Origin: Actinomadura macra NBRC 14102
GTDB taxonomy: Bacteria > Actinomycetota > Actinomycetes > Streptosporangiales > Streptosporangiaceae
Length of the DNA: 64,000 nt
Direction of reading: 5' to 3'
NCBI RefSeq assembly: GCF_001552215.1
Contig: NZ_BCQT01000014.1
Coordinates: forward strand, 161,486-225,485
The translations under genes were made by a program, and so were the position numbers. The notes below the pieces were generated by a model. That model ran no database searches and was not told where the DNA came from. It saw only the letters and a program-made list of their open reading frames with translations. This document shows, one piece after another, positions 42,250 to 50,629 of the stretch. Each line of letters starts with the position of its first letter. The stretch's first letter is position 1.

Positions 42250-43860
42250 GTGCTGAACGTCCCTGGAAAGAGGGCCGCCGCCGCGACGGCCGCCGCAGCA
42301 GTCACGATCGGGCTCGCCACCGCCGCCGCCCTCGGCGCGCCCGCCACCGCCGCGACACCCGCGAAGGCAAGCCCCGACCCCGCGCCGCGTCCCGCCGGGC
42401 TCGCGTGGGTGTCCTGCCCCGCCAAGGACCCGGTGGAGAAGGGACACCTCAAGGGCCTGCAGTGCGCCTCCCTCCGGGTGCCGCTCGACTACCGTCGCCC
42501 GCGGGGCCGGCAGATCACCCTTGCGCTCACCCGCGCCCCCCACACCACCTCCCGCTCCAAGGGGGCGGTTCTGCTGAACCGCGGCGGACCCGGCGCGCAC
42601 GGACGCGACCTGCCGGGCGTCTTCACCGCCGGGCTGCCGAAGAAGGTCGCGGCGGCCTATGACTGGATCGGCTACGATCCGCGGGGTGTCGGCGCGAGCA
42701 AGCCCGCGCTGGTCTGTGACAAGGGGTACCAGTACCCGGGTCGCCCGCGCGCCGACTCCGTCCCCGCGAACGGAGCCGAGGAACGCGCCTGGACGGGCCG
42801 TGCCAAGTCCTACGCAGACGACTGCGCGAAGAAGTACCGCGCGATCCTGCCGTACATGGGCACGGCAGACTGGGCCCGCGACATGGACGCGATCCGGCAG
42901 GCGCTCCGCCAACACAAGATCAACTTTTTTGGCTACTCGTACGGCAGCTACCTGGGCGCGGTCTACGCGACGATGTTCCCCGGCCGCGTCCGGCGCATGG
43001 TCCTGGACAGCGTCGTCCGCCCGAGCGGCGTCTGGTACGACGACAACCTCGACCAGAATGTGGCGTTCGAGAAGCGGATCAGGGCCTACTTCGCCTGGAT
43101 CGCCCGCCACGAGGACGTCTACAAGCTCGGCCGGACGGGCGAGGAGGTCGCCGCCTCCTACGCGAGGGTCCGCGCGGCGGTCAAGGCCGCACCCATCGGT
43201 GGAAGAGTCGGCGCGTCCGAGTTGGACGACCTGTTCCTCGCCGACGGCTACGGCGACTACAGCTGGGCCAGCCACGCTTCCGCGCTGTCGGCCTACGCCG
43301 TCCGGCACGAGACGGCCCCCCTCGGCAAGGCGTGGCAGCCGCCCGGCTGGCTGGACCAGAACAACTACGCCGTCTACAACGCCGTCCAGTGTCGTGATGC
43401 CGCCTGGCCGCGCGACTGGAGCCGCTGGCACGCCGACAGTGAGCGGCTCTACCGCGAGGGCTACCGTTTCGAGACCTGGAGCAACACCTGGTACAACGCG
43501 CCCTGCGCCTTCTGGGGCGTCCCGGGAGGGCCACAGCCCACCGTGCGGGGCGCGTCCACCCTGCCGCCGCTGTTGCTGGTCCAGGCCACCGAAGACGCCG
43601 CCACGCCCTATCCTGGCGCGTTGGAGACGCATCGCAGGTTTCCCACCTCCCGGCTGGTGGTGCAGGCCGGCGGTGGCAACCACGGGGTGTCGTTGAGCGG
43701 AGACAAGTGCGTGGACGCGGCCATGGTCGCCTATCTGGCCAGCGGAAAGGTCCCCGCGGACAAGCCCGGCCCGGACGTCGAATGCCCCGCCGGGCCGGCC
43801 CCCGAGCCCACGCCGGCCAAGAGCACCGGACGGGACGGGGGCCCGGCCGCACCACGGTGA
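42250..43860 (+). CDS. Secreted alpha/beta-hydrolase, tripeptidyl aminopeptidase-like (copy 3)
   Basis: A 536-residue homologue. Signal region KRAAAATAAAAVTIGLATAA then ALGAPATAA. Oxyanion loop NRGGPGAHG, Ser230 in FFGYSYGSY, Asp in TEDAATPY, His in GGGNHGVSL. The residue changes around the oxyanion loop (Arg for Pro) and at the His (Asn-His) set it apart from copies 1 and 2. GTG start at 42250; its upstream DNA lacks the duplicated element of the other copies, so it is regulated differently. The GNAT gene follows 107 nt after its stop. Confidence 0.9.
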   Translation: MLNVPGKRAAAATAAAAVTIGLATAAALGAPATAATPAKASPDPAPRPAGLAWVSCPAKDPVEKGHLKGLQCASLRVPLDYRRPRGRQITLALTRAPHTTSRSKGAVLLNRGGPGAHGRDLPGVFTAGLPKKVAAAYDWIGYDPRGVGASKPALVCDKGYQYPGRPRADSVPANGAEERAWTGRAKSYADDCAKKYRAILPYMGTADWARDMDAIRQALRQHKINFFGYSYGSYLGAVYATMFPGRVRRMVLDSVVRPSGVWYDDNLDQNVAFEKRIRAYFAWIARHEDVYKLGRTGEEVAASYARVRAAVKAAPIGGRVGASELDDLFLADGYGDYSWASHASALSAYAVRHETAPLGKAWQPPGWLDQNNYAVYNAVQCRDAAWPRDWSRWHADSERLYREGYRFETWSNTWYNAPCAFWGVPGGPQPTVRGASTLPPLLLVQATEDAATPYPGALETHRRFPTSRLVVQAGGGNHGVSLSGDKCVDAAMVAYLASGKVPADKPGPDVECPAGPAPEPTPAKSTGRDGGPAAPR

Positions 43861-43967
43861 GGGAGCCGGTTGCGGTGCCCGTCCCAGAGACGTCATAGGC
43901 TTGTCGGCGTGGTGCTGACAGTGCAGATGGCCGCGCGGGGGCCGGTCCCGTCCCGGAGCCGGTAACC

Positions 43968-44816
43968 GTGCGCATGCTGGGTTCGCTGCCGGTGCGGGTC
44001 TTGGACGACCGTCACCGGGCGGAGGCGCTCGCCATCCTGGACGCCGACCCGGTGGCGAACGTGTTCGTCAGCTCCCGCGTGCATGCCGCCGGGCTCGATC
44101 CGCGCCGCCTCGGTGCCCAGATGTGGGGTTACCTGCGCGACGGCAGGCTCCGCTCGCTCTGCTACTCCGGCGCCAACCTGATCCCGGTCGCCGCGGGCCC
44201 CGAGGCGGTCCGTGCGTTCGCTGAGCGGGCCCAGGCGCAGGGGCGGCGCTGCTCGTCCATCGTCGGCCCGGTCAGGGCCGTAGGGGAGCTGTGGGAGATC
44301 TTGGCGCCCTACTGGGGGCCGCCCCGTGCCGTCCGCGCCGTTCAGCCCGTGATGGCCACCTCGGCTGTTCCGGACGCGCCGCCCGACCTCGCGGTCCGGC
44401 GTGTCCGGATGGAGGAGTTCGACATCGTCTACCCCGCCTGCGTCGCCATGTTCACCGAAGAGGTCGGCGTCTCGCCCAACACCGGCGACGGGGGAGTGCT
44501 CTACCGCGCTCGGGTCGCCGAGTTGATCCGCGACGGCCGCGCGTTCGCCCGGATCGAGGACGGCCGGGTCGTGTTCAAGGCGGAGATCGGTGCCGTGACC
44601 CCGCGGGCCTGCCAAGTTCAGGGCGTCTGGGTCCCACCCGATCTGCGCGGGCAGGGCCGGTCGGTCGCGGGGATGTCCGCGGTCGTTCAGGAGGCGTTGC
44701 GCGGTATCGCCCCGACCGTGTCCTTGTACGTCAACGACTACAACACGCGGGCCCGTGCCACGTACCGTCGCGTCGGATTCACCGAGATCGGATCGTTCAT
44801 GTCGGTGTTGTTCTAG
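43968..44816 (+). CDS. GNAT acetyltransferase with DUF4081-type N-terminal domain
   Basis: A 282-residue protein with two GNAT-like halves: residues 1-135 (DUF4081-type) and a C-terminal acetyltransferase fold. Acetyl-CoA-binding motif A is visible as VQGVWVPPDLRGQGRSVAGM, followed by LYVNDYNTRARATYRRVGF. In mycobacteria the homologue sits directly after ispG; its substrate is not known to me. GTG at 43968 with GGAG upstream; the ATG at 43974 would be two codons later. Confidence 0.88.
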   Translation: MRMLGSLPVRVLDDRHRAEALAILDADPVANVFVSSRVHAAGLDPRRLGAQMWGYLRDGRLRSLCYSGANLIPVAAGPEAVRAFAERAQAQGRRCSSIVGPVRAVGELWEILAPYWGPPRAVRAVQPVMATSAVPDAPPDLAVRRVRMEEFDIVYPACVAMFTEEVGVSPNTGDGGVLYRARVAELIRDGRAFARIEDGRVVFKAEIGAVTPRACQVQGVWVPPDLRGQGRSVAGMSAVVQEALRGIAPTVSLYVNDYNTRARATYRRVGFTEIGSFMSVLF

Positions 44817-44860
44817 GTCCGTTCCAAGATTGTCGCAGAGTGCCAGGTCCGCGTAGAAAC

Positions 44861-44889
44861 CTGACGAAAGGATCCTGGACGGGTACCAT
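44861..44889 (+). promoter_or_regulatory. Promoter for a leaderless HTH-protein transcript
   Basis: CTGACG (44861-44866), 17-nt spacer, TACCAT (44884-44889), then six bases to the GTG at 44896. No ribosome site is present, so a leaderless message is likely. Confidence 0.5.
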
Positions 44890-44895
44890 CCGGCC

Positions 44896-45960
44896 GTGGA
44901 GTTCGCCGGTGCACTGCGGCAGGCCATCCAGGCGAGCGGGCTGACCCTGGAACGGATCCGGCACCGGCTCGGCCAGCGTGGCCTGACAGTCAGCGTTGCC
45001 ACTTTGAGCTATTGGCAGCGCGGTCGTAGTCGACCGCGCTCGCGTGCCGTCGTGACGACGCTGGAAGAGATCCTCCAGGTACCCGCCGGAACGCTGACGG
45101 AACTGCTCGACGATCCCACGCCCACCGCGCCGCCCGTCCGTGGCGGTCCCGGCCGGGGTGGGAACAGCGTCGGGCCGTCCGGTCACGGCGACCGGGGCCG
45201 GGCCGCCGGCGACCTGTGGCCCGACCCGGACCGGTACGCGGGTCTCGTCGCCCAGCTCGACCGGTCGGGTGACCACCGGCTGGAGCGACTCGGCATCCAC
45301 GACGTGTACCGGCTGGACGACGTCCGCCGCACATGGTCGCTGTCGGTGCGGACGGTGCTGCGCGCGGCCGGCGATGACATCGACCGTGTCGTCTGCGTCC
45401 ACCAGACCGGCCCGGCCAAGATCGACTCCCCGCCGGACGGTACGGACCGGGTCGGCGCCCCGCCGCCCGGCACGGGACACGGTGGGCCGTCCGACGGGCA
45501 CGCCGGCGGGCTCGGGCCCGGCTCCGGCGGCGGACCTGGCGGGGAGGTGGAGCTGACCGGCGTGCGGTACTGCCGGCCCGGGCGGATCCGCGCCGAGGAC
45601 GGGCTGATGGCGTTCGAGCTCGTCTTCGACCGGGTGCTGGCGGCGGGCGACACCGCGGTGGTCGAGTACGAGCTGGGCCCGGCGGGCGGCGTCCCGGTGG
45701 GCGTCGGAACGGGCGGCGCGGGCGCGTGGGTGGCCGACGGCTATGAGCGGCGCTTCTCCCATCCCGTCCACGACTACGTCGCGATCATCCAGTTCGAGGG
45801 CGGCCGCCTCCCGGCCCGCTGCTACGGCTTCACCGCCGAGACCTCGGACGCGCCCCGGCGTCGCCTCGGCGAGCTGTGGATCGGCACGTCGGGCAGCGCG
45901 AACCTGGCGGTCGGCAACGTCCGGCGCGGCATCGTCGGCATCGAGTGGGAGTGGCACTGA
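44896..45960 (+). CDS. HTH protein with unrecognised C-terminal domain (paralogue 1)
   Basis: A 354-residue protein. The N-terminal XRE-like helix-turn-helix (about 1-60) includes SGLTLERIRHRLGQRG and TLSYWQRGRSRPRS. A helical part (RLERLGIHDVYRLDDVRRTWSL) then leads into a beta-rich domain ending in GIVGIEWEWH. Residues of about 155-205 form a Gly/Pro-rich insert absent from the second paralogue at 46438. I do not recognise the C-terminal domain. The ARCYGF and F-D-R-x-L-A-x-G-[DE]-T motifs recur in both copies. Probably a transcription factor with a ligand or partner domain, from a leaderless transcript. Confidence 0.75.
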   Translation: MEFAGALRQAIQASGLTLERIRHRLGQRGLTVSVATLSYWQRGRSRPRSRAVVTTLEEILQVPAGTLTELLDDPTPTAPPVRGGPGRGGNSVGPSGHGDRGRAAGDLWPDPDRYAGLVAQLDRSGDHRLERLGIHDVYRLDDVRRTWSLSVRTVLRAAGDDIDRVVCVHQTGPAKIDSPPDGTDRVGAPPPGTGHGGPSDGHAGGLGPGSGGGPGGEVELTGVRYCRPGRIRAEDGLMAFELVFDRVLAAGDTAVVEYELGPAGGVPVGVGTGGAGAWVADGYERRFSHPVHDYVAIIQFEGGRLPARCYGFTAETSDAPRRRLGELWIGTSGSANLAVGNVRRGIVGIEWEWH

Positions 45961-46437
45961 CCGTGGCGCGGGCTGTGGCGCCGACGGGTGGCACGGACGG
46001 CGGCACCGCCCGCAACATGTTCACAGTGAAATCCAGTCAGGATCGAAGCGTTGACGCTCTCTCATGTTCTGTCTGAGTATCTGAGCGTTCGCGCTTCGTG
46101 AATCTGGTCGTTGTCCGCGACCAGTGAATTTTTTCGTCACGCTCCGTGGCCGGGTTCGTCCCGGTCGAGGTCAGCGGCCAGACCACCGATGACCCGTCCG
46201 GAGCGCCGAACCTCCTGCTCATCACATGCCCCAATAGTGCCGCGCCCCGGCGGGACCCCACGCCGGGACGTGGATCCGAGCCCCGACCGCCGCCCGTGTG
46301 GCCGCCGGGGCTATGCGGTTGTGACAAATTGCTGTTGGATTTGAGACCTTGTTGGCCTTACAGTGAGCGCTGAAGTTGCAAGTGCAGTTGTCAGGGCCGT
46401 TACGGGGGCCGGCCGGAGCGGATCCGGAGGCCGAGCA
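45961..46437. other. Intergenic region between the two HTH paralogues
   Basis: Apart from the terminator at 46104, no gene is visible. An AT-richer stretch at 46318-46362 (TTGCTG, TTGGAT) may hold the promoter of the second paralogue; an in-frame GTG at 46363 would extend that protein by 25 residues. Confidence 0.45.
46104..46134 (+). terminator. Intrinsic terminator after HTH paralogue 1
   Basis: CTGGTCG (46104-46110), 7-nt loop, CGACCAG (46118-46124), then TGAATTTTTT. A 7-bp stem with a T-run, 144 nt after the stop. Confidence 0.75.
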
Positions 46438-47346
46438 GTGCAGAGCGTAACGGAGGACGACCTACTACAGGTTCTGCAGTACGGTCCCTTCAATGTGGCC
46501 CTTCATGCGGCCATCCAGGCGCGGGGTCTCAGCCTTGAATCGCTGAGACGGCGCCTGGAGGACCAGGGAATCGCGGTCAGCCTTTCCACACTGAGTTACT
46601 GGCAGCGCGGCCGGACACGGCCCGAGCGCGCCGACTCGCTACGCGCAGTACGAGGTCTGGAGGTGATCCTCGAACTTCCGCGCCACTCCCTGCTCACCCT
46701 GCTGAAACCGACCGCCGAGCGGTCGGCCGGGCCATGGCTGCCCTTGGAGGAGCTGTGTCCCGAGCCGGGTGTGAAAGACCTGCTGGACGAGATCGGCGAT
46801 CGCGGCGAGCGGCAGCTCACCGGGCTCAGCCTGCACGACCAGCACGTCATCGGACGCCGCAGGGAACTCCTGGAGGTGCGCACCCGCGCGGTCTTCCAGG
46901 CCCAGCAACGCGGCGTCGACCGCTGGATCACCGTCTACCATCATCCACAGGGCATCCTGCCCTCATCACGCACCGCCCGCGGCTGCCGGTTCGGCCGCGT
47001 CCGGATGGACGAGGCCAGCGGCCTGATCGCCGCCGAGCTCCTGTTCGACCGGGCCCTCGGGCGCGGTGAGACCTACCTGCTGGAGTACGGGTTCGGATTC
47101 GACGAGACCGGACCTGTCGTCACCGAGGAAGGACGCGGGTTCCGCACGCCGCAGCACGAGTTCCTCATCGAGGTGCGCTTTCACCCGGCGATGCTCCCCG
47201 CCCGCTGCTACCGGACCTGGCGCCCCGACGGCCACACCGCGCTGAAGGATTCCGCCGATCTGCGGATGTCCAGCTACCACAGCGTTCACTTCATCGAGTT
47301 CGGCATGGCCGCCGGTTTCCACGGCATCCGCTGGGAATGGGACTAG
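46438..47346 (+). CDS. HTH protein with unrecognised C-terminal domain (paralogue 2)
   Basis: A 302-residue paralogue of the gene at 44896. The HTH includes ARGLSLESLRRRLEDQG and TLSYWQRGRTRPE. The body matches paralogue 1 segment by segment (GLSLHDQHVIGRRRELLEVR; LLFDRALGRGETYLLEYGF; PARCYRTW) and ends GIRWEWD. The preferred start is the GTG at 46438, since CGGAGG lies seven bases upstream; a GTG at 46363 is in frame. The shared core with a conserved W-E-W end suggests a lineage-specific regulator family. Confidence 0.8.
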   Translation: MQSVTEDDLLQVLQYGPFNVALHAAIQARGLSLESLRRRLEDQGIAVSLSTLSYWQRGRTRPERADSLRAVRGLEVILELPRHSLLTLLKPTAERSAGPWLPLEELCPEPGVKDLLDEIGDRGERQLTGLSLHDQHVIGRRRELLEVRTRAVFQAQQRGVDRWITVYHHPQGILPSSRTARGCRFGRVRMDEASGLIAAELLFDRALGRGETYLLEYGFGFDETGPVVTEEGRGFRTPQHEFLIEVRFHPAMLPARCYRTWRPDGHTALKDSADLRMSSYHSVHFIEFGMAAGFHGIRWEWD

Positions 47347-47454
47347 CCAGTCTTTCCGCTTCCACGGCCTCGGCCCCTCGCCCACCGGCGGGGGGCCGAG
47401 GTCGTGTCGGGGGCGGACATCGTCGGGCGGCCCGTCACTCGGTGAGGTGGACCA

Positions 47455-47865
47455 TCACTTGGTGAGGTGGACCAGGAGGTGGAGGAGACGGTCCAACTCG
47501 TCGGCGGGGTCGTCGGTGAGACCCGCATGGACGGGGCCGGGCTGGACGATCGTGCTACGGGGAGCCGTGAGCCAGCGGAACCGGGCGCCGGGCGCCTCGG
47601 CGGCGGCCTGGCCGGCGCGCTCGCCGCCGCAGCAGATCGCGTCCACGCCCTGGAGGGCCGAACGCACGCCGTCCAGGTCGAGGGACGGGTCGAGGGCCAG
47701 TAGGCGTTCCTCGTCCAGGTGGGTGCGGCAGCCGAGGTAGTCCAGGGCGCGGCAGTAGACCACCACGCCCACGTTCATGGTCTCGCCCCGCTCGATGCGG
47801 GGGACCACGCGCAGCGTCGCGTACTCGAAGACCGTGGGGTCCGAGGCCGTCCTGATATTGCTCAT
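47455..47865 (-). CDS. DUF3037 family protein
   Basis: A 136-residue protein of the DUF3037 type: FEYATLRVVPRIERGETMNVGVVVYC is the characteristic start, and FRWLTAPRSTIVQPGP the characteristic middle. Function unknown in general. The ATG at 47865 overlaps the stop of the HipA-like gene (ATGA), so the two are co-translated, a pairing seen repeatedly in actinobacteria. Confidence 0.88.
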   Translation of the reverse strand: MSNIRTASDPTVFEYATLRVVPRIERGETMNVGVVVYCRALDYLGCRTHLDEERLLALDPSLDLDGVRSALQGVDAICCGGERAGQAAAEAPGARFRWLTAPRSTIVQPGPVHAGLTDDPADELDRLLHLLVHLTK

Positions 47866-48698
47866 GCGGGGCCGCCGAGCCAGCCGGGGCGGTTCTCGCC
47901 GCGCCGGGTGCCGGGGCGCGGCGCGCGGTCGGCGATGTTCAGGTCGGGGAGCCAGTCGCGGGGCTTGCCGGCACGGGGGAGCAGGATGTCGAGGTAGCCC
48001 TCCCGCAGCGCGCCGGGGTCGGCGAAACCCGGCTCGCCCTCCAGCCAGCGGTCGGGGACGAGACCGGTCACCTCGCGCAGCAGGCTCTCGGTGATCTTCG
48101 GGGCGAGCTCGGCCTCCGCGGCCTCCAGCTGCGTCGCGTACGGGGTCAGGACGTGGTCGTCCAGGTCGTAGGGGCCGGCGAACAGGCGGGTCGCGTTCGC
48201 CCACGCGTGGTGGAAGATCAGGCTCGCGCCGTGGTCGATCAGCCACACGTCCCGGTGCCAGACGAGCAGGTTCGGGTTGCGCCAGCTCCGGTCGACGTTG
48301 CCGATGAACGCGTCGAACCACAGCACCAGCGAGGCGAACAGGGGGTCGGCGTGCCAGCCGAGGGGGTCGAACCCGAGGGAGCCGGGCAGGAAGTCGATGC
48401 CGAGGTTCCAGCCGGGGCTGGCCTTCAGCAGGTCCTGCACATCGGGGTCGGGCTCGTGCCGTCCGATCGCCGGGTCGAGGTCGATGAGGACCTGGTCGGG
48501 CACCCGCAGCCCGAGTCGGCGGGCCAGCTCGCCCGCGATCACCTCGGCGATGAGGGCCTTGCGGCCCTGGCCCGCACCGTGGAACTTCATGACGTACGTG
48601 CCGAGGTCGTCGGCCTCGACGACACCCGGCAGCGACCCGCCCTCGCGCAGCGGCGTCACGTAGCGGATCGCTGTCACATGTGGCAACACGCACGTCAC
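47862..48698 (-). CDS. HipA-like kinase-fold protein
   Basis: About 278 residues related to HipA-like kinases: RYVTPLREGGSLPGVVEADD, YVMKFHGAGQGRKAL (Lys for ATP), FDAFIGNVDRSWRNPN (the catalytic D-x-x-x-x-N-x-D-R style loop) and WLIDHGASLIFHH (metal-binding Asp). It lacks HipA's full N-subdomain. Such proteins are coupled to DUF3037 rather than to HipB, so a classic toxin-antitoxin role is not implied. Start is unclear: GTG at 48698, 48689 or 48677, all close to the divergent cyclase start. Confidence 0.8.
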   Translation of the reverse strand: MTCVLPHVTAIRYVTPLREGGSLPGVVEADDLGTYVMKFHGAGQGRKALIAEVIAGELARRLGLRVPDQVLIDLDPAIGRHEPDPDVQDLLKASPGWNLGIDFLPGSLGFDPLGWHADPLFASLVLWFDAFIGNVDRSWRNPNLLVWHRDVWLIDHGASLIFHHAWANATRLFAGPYDLDDHVLTPYATQLEAAEAELAPKITESLLREVTGLVPDRWLEGEPGFADPGALREGYLDILLPRAGKPRDWLPDLNIADRAPRPGTRRGENRPGWLGGPA

Positions 48699-48735
48699 GG
48701 TATCGGGTGGATGCACGGCCGGGATAATCACCGGC

Positions 48736-49407
48736 ATGGGCGTTGAACTGGTCGACCTTTCCGTCCCGGTAGTCACCGGAATGCCGGTCTACCCGGGCGA
48801 TCCCGAGGTGGCGGCCGTGCCCGCGCTGACGGTCGCGGAGTCCGGCGTGAACGTCCTGCGCCTGCACATGGGCTCGCAGTCGGGGACGCACGTGGACGCC
48901 CCGTTCCACATAGACGACGCGCTGCCCCGCCTGGACGAGCTCCCCCTCAGCCGGTTCACCGGCCCGGCGGTCGTCCTGGACGCCCGTGGCCTCCCGCCCC
49001 GAACGCCGATTCCACCGGACGCCCTCCCGGACGGGCTGGCCCCCGGTGTCGTCCTCCTCATCGCCACCGGCTGGTCGTCCCACTGGGGGACGGACGCCTA
49101 TCTCGCACATCCCTTTCCCGCCCCTGAGACGGCGGCGGCGATCATCGCCCGCGGAGTCCGCACCGTGGGGATCGACGCGCTCAGCGTGGACCGTACGCCG
49201 CCTCCGGGGTCCGCGGACTTCTCCCTGGCGGCCCACCGGGTCCTCTGCGGCGCCGGCGCGGTGATCGCCGAGAACCTCACCGGCCTCGACCGGTTGCTGG
49301 CCGCGCAAGCGGCGGGCCTGGCCGTCGAGGTGGACCTTTTCCCGCTGGCCCTGGCCGGGGCGGACGGTGCGCCCGTTCGGGCCGTCGCCCGCCTGCGGCG
49401 CCCGTGA
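48736..49407 (+). CDS. Cyclase-family metal hydrolase (kynurenine formamidase-like)
   Basis: A 223-residue member of the cyclase/KynB superfamily. The metal site HVDAPFH (His52, Asp54, His58) in GSQSGTHVDAPFH is intact, and GVRTVGIDALSVD later in the chain matches the family. Members hydrolyse N-formylkynurenine, isatin or related amides; substrate here unknown. ATG at 48736 with GGCATGGGC context; no strong ribosome site. Divergent from the HipA-like gene with almost no gap. Confidence 0.85.
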   Translation: MGVELVDLSVPVVTGMPVYPGDPEVAAVPALTVAESGVNVLRLHMGSQSGTHVDAPFHIDDALPRLDELPLSRFTGPAVVLDARGLPPRTPIPPDALPDGLAPGVVLLIATGWSSHWGTDAYLAHPFPAPETAAAIIARGVRTVGIDALSVDRTPPPGSADFSLAAHRVLCGAGAVIAENLTGLDRLLAAQAAGLAVEVDLFPLALAGADGAPVRAVARLRRP

Positions 49408-49744
49408 GCACAACGCACTAAAGCACGTAAACGCCATTTAGTCCGAGTATCGTGCACAAGATTGTTGGTGTTGTTCGCGTCGCTCTAAGGTTCACCTTGG
49501 CGGTCGTGTCGATGCGGTCCATCGGGATATGCGATCGGTATATCGCGAGTGACCTGCTGTCGCAGAAAGGGGTCGCCCGCCGCGGCGTCACCCAATTCCT
49601 ACTAAAGTTGCCGGAAAAAGTGAGTGATTCTTCCGGCTTTCCTTGGTGGCCGAATCCTGTCAATCCAAAATCGGCGATCCCCTTGTGTCGATGTTGATGA
49701 TCATCGTATCTTTCAGGCGTTCCCGAACACTTTTCGGAGGGCTT
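49408..49744. other. Lower-GC upstream region of the biosynthetic cluster
   Basis: About 337 bases with no gene, noticeably less GC-rich than the surroundings. It includes GCGAT-N6-ATCGC (near 49529) and the 10-bp palindrome GATGATCATC (49696-49705), 40 nt before the first cluster gene. These are candidate operators; no -35/-10 pair stands out. Confidence 0.45.
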
Positions 49745-50629
49745 GTGCGGGTCGTCATCGCGGGGTTCGGCAGGGCCGGAAGGCAACATGCCGAAGCGAT
49801 CGGGCACGTCGAGAACGTGCGAGTGCAGGCGGTACTAGAATCCGACGGCGGCGTGGACACCGCCCCACATGTTCGTGCTTCGAGCTGGGCGGACGTCCTG
49901 GCCGACCCGGATGTGGACGCCGTCGCGCTCTGCCTGCCGCCCGGCGGCCGAGTGGAGTTGGCCGCGGCCGCACTGGACGCGGGCAAGTCCGTGCTCCTGG
50001 AAAAGCCTCCCTGCATGTCGACGGCCGAACTGGACCGGCTCTCGGCAATGTCGGGGAAGGTCGGTGTCATGCTCCAACATCGCTTCCGACTTCCGGTGGC
50101 GGTACTGGAGCGCCCTTTCAAGGAGGCTGCCGGCTCGCTCCTGGTAAGCCGCCCGAGAGACGCATTGACGCACTACAGCGGATGGCGCGGTGATTCAGGC
50201 AAGGCGCTGGGGGGAATTACCGCGCATCTCGGAGTGCACTATCTGGATTTGGCGTGCCAGGTCCTCGGGGAGGTCGAAAGCGTGCACATCGGGAACTATC
50301 GCGAATGCGCCCCCGGGATCGACTTGCGAGTGGGCGGGATCGTCCAATTTACGTCCGGTTCGTCCCTTTCATTTACCGTTGCGGCCGATGTGCCGGCACG
50401 CGCCGAGCACCTGGTGATCGCGGGTGACGGGCGCCGGCTGACCGTCGAGGACGGCGCGGTGACCTACCGGGAGGACGATCGCTCCGAGGAGCATCCGGCC
50501 GCGCCCACCGGCGCGATGCGCGCACAGGTCTACGCCGAGTTCGCCCGCCGTCCCGACCTGTGCTCGCTGGAGCGCTCCCGCCCGGTGCTCGCCGTCCTCG
50601 ACGCGGTCCGGAACGCGGGGACCCGGTGA
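49745..50629 (+). CDS. Gfo/Idh/MocA family oxidoreductase
   Basis: A 294-residue NAD(P)-dependent sugar or cyclitol dehydrogenase. Rossmann start VVIAGFGRAGRQHAEAI, the EKPPCMS motif (usual E-K-P) and a C-terminal domain with ITAHLGVHYLDLACQVLG, where the Gly-x-x-x-D-x-x-x-H pattern of this family is visible (HYLDLA). GTG start at 49745 after GGAGGG. The first gene of the biosynthetic operon; stop overlaps the next gene (GTGA). It may oxidise a sugar or inositol-like precursor used by the two following isomerases. Its first half is less GC-rich than the rest of the operon. Confidence 0.9.
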   Translation: MRVVIAGFGRAGRQHAEAIGHVENVRVQAVLESDGGVDTAPHVRASSWADVLADPDVDAVALCLPPGGRVELAAAALDAGKSVLLEKPPCMSTAELDRLSAMSGKVGVMLQHRFRLPVAVLERPFKEAAGSLLVSRPRDALTHYSGWRGDSGKALGGITAHLGVHYLDLACQVLGEVESVHIGNYRECAPGIDLRVGGIVQFTSGSSLSFTVAADVPARAEHLVIAGDGRRLTVEDGAVTYREDDRSEEHPAAPTGAMRAQVYAEFARRPDLCSLERSRPVLAVLDAVRNAGTR

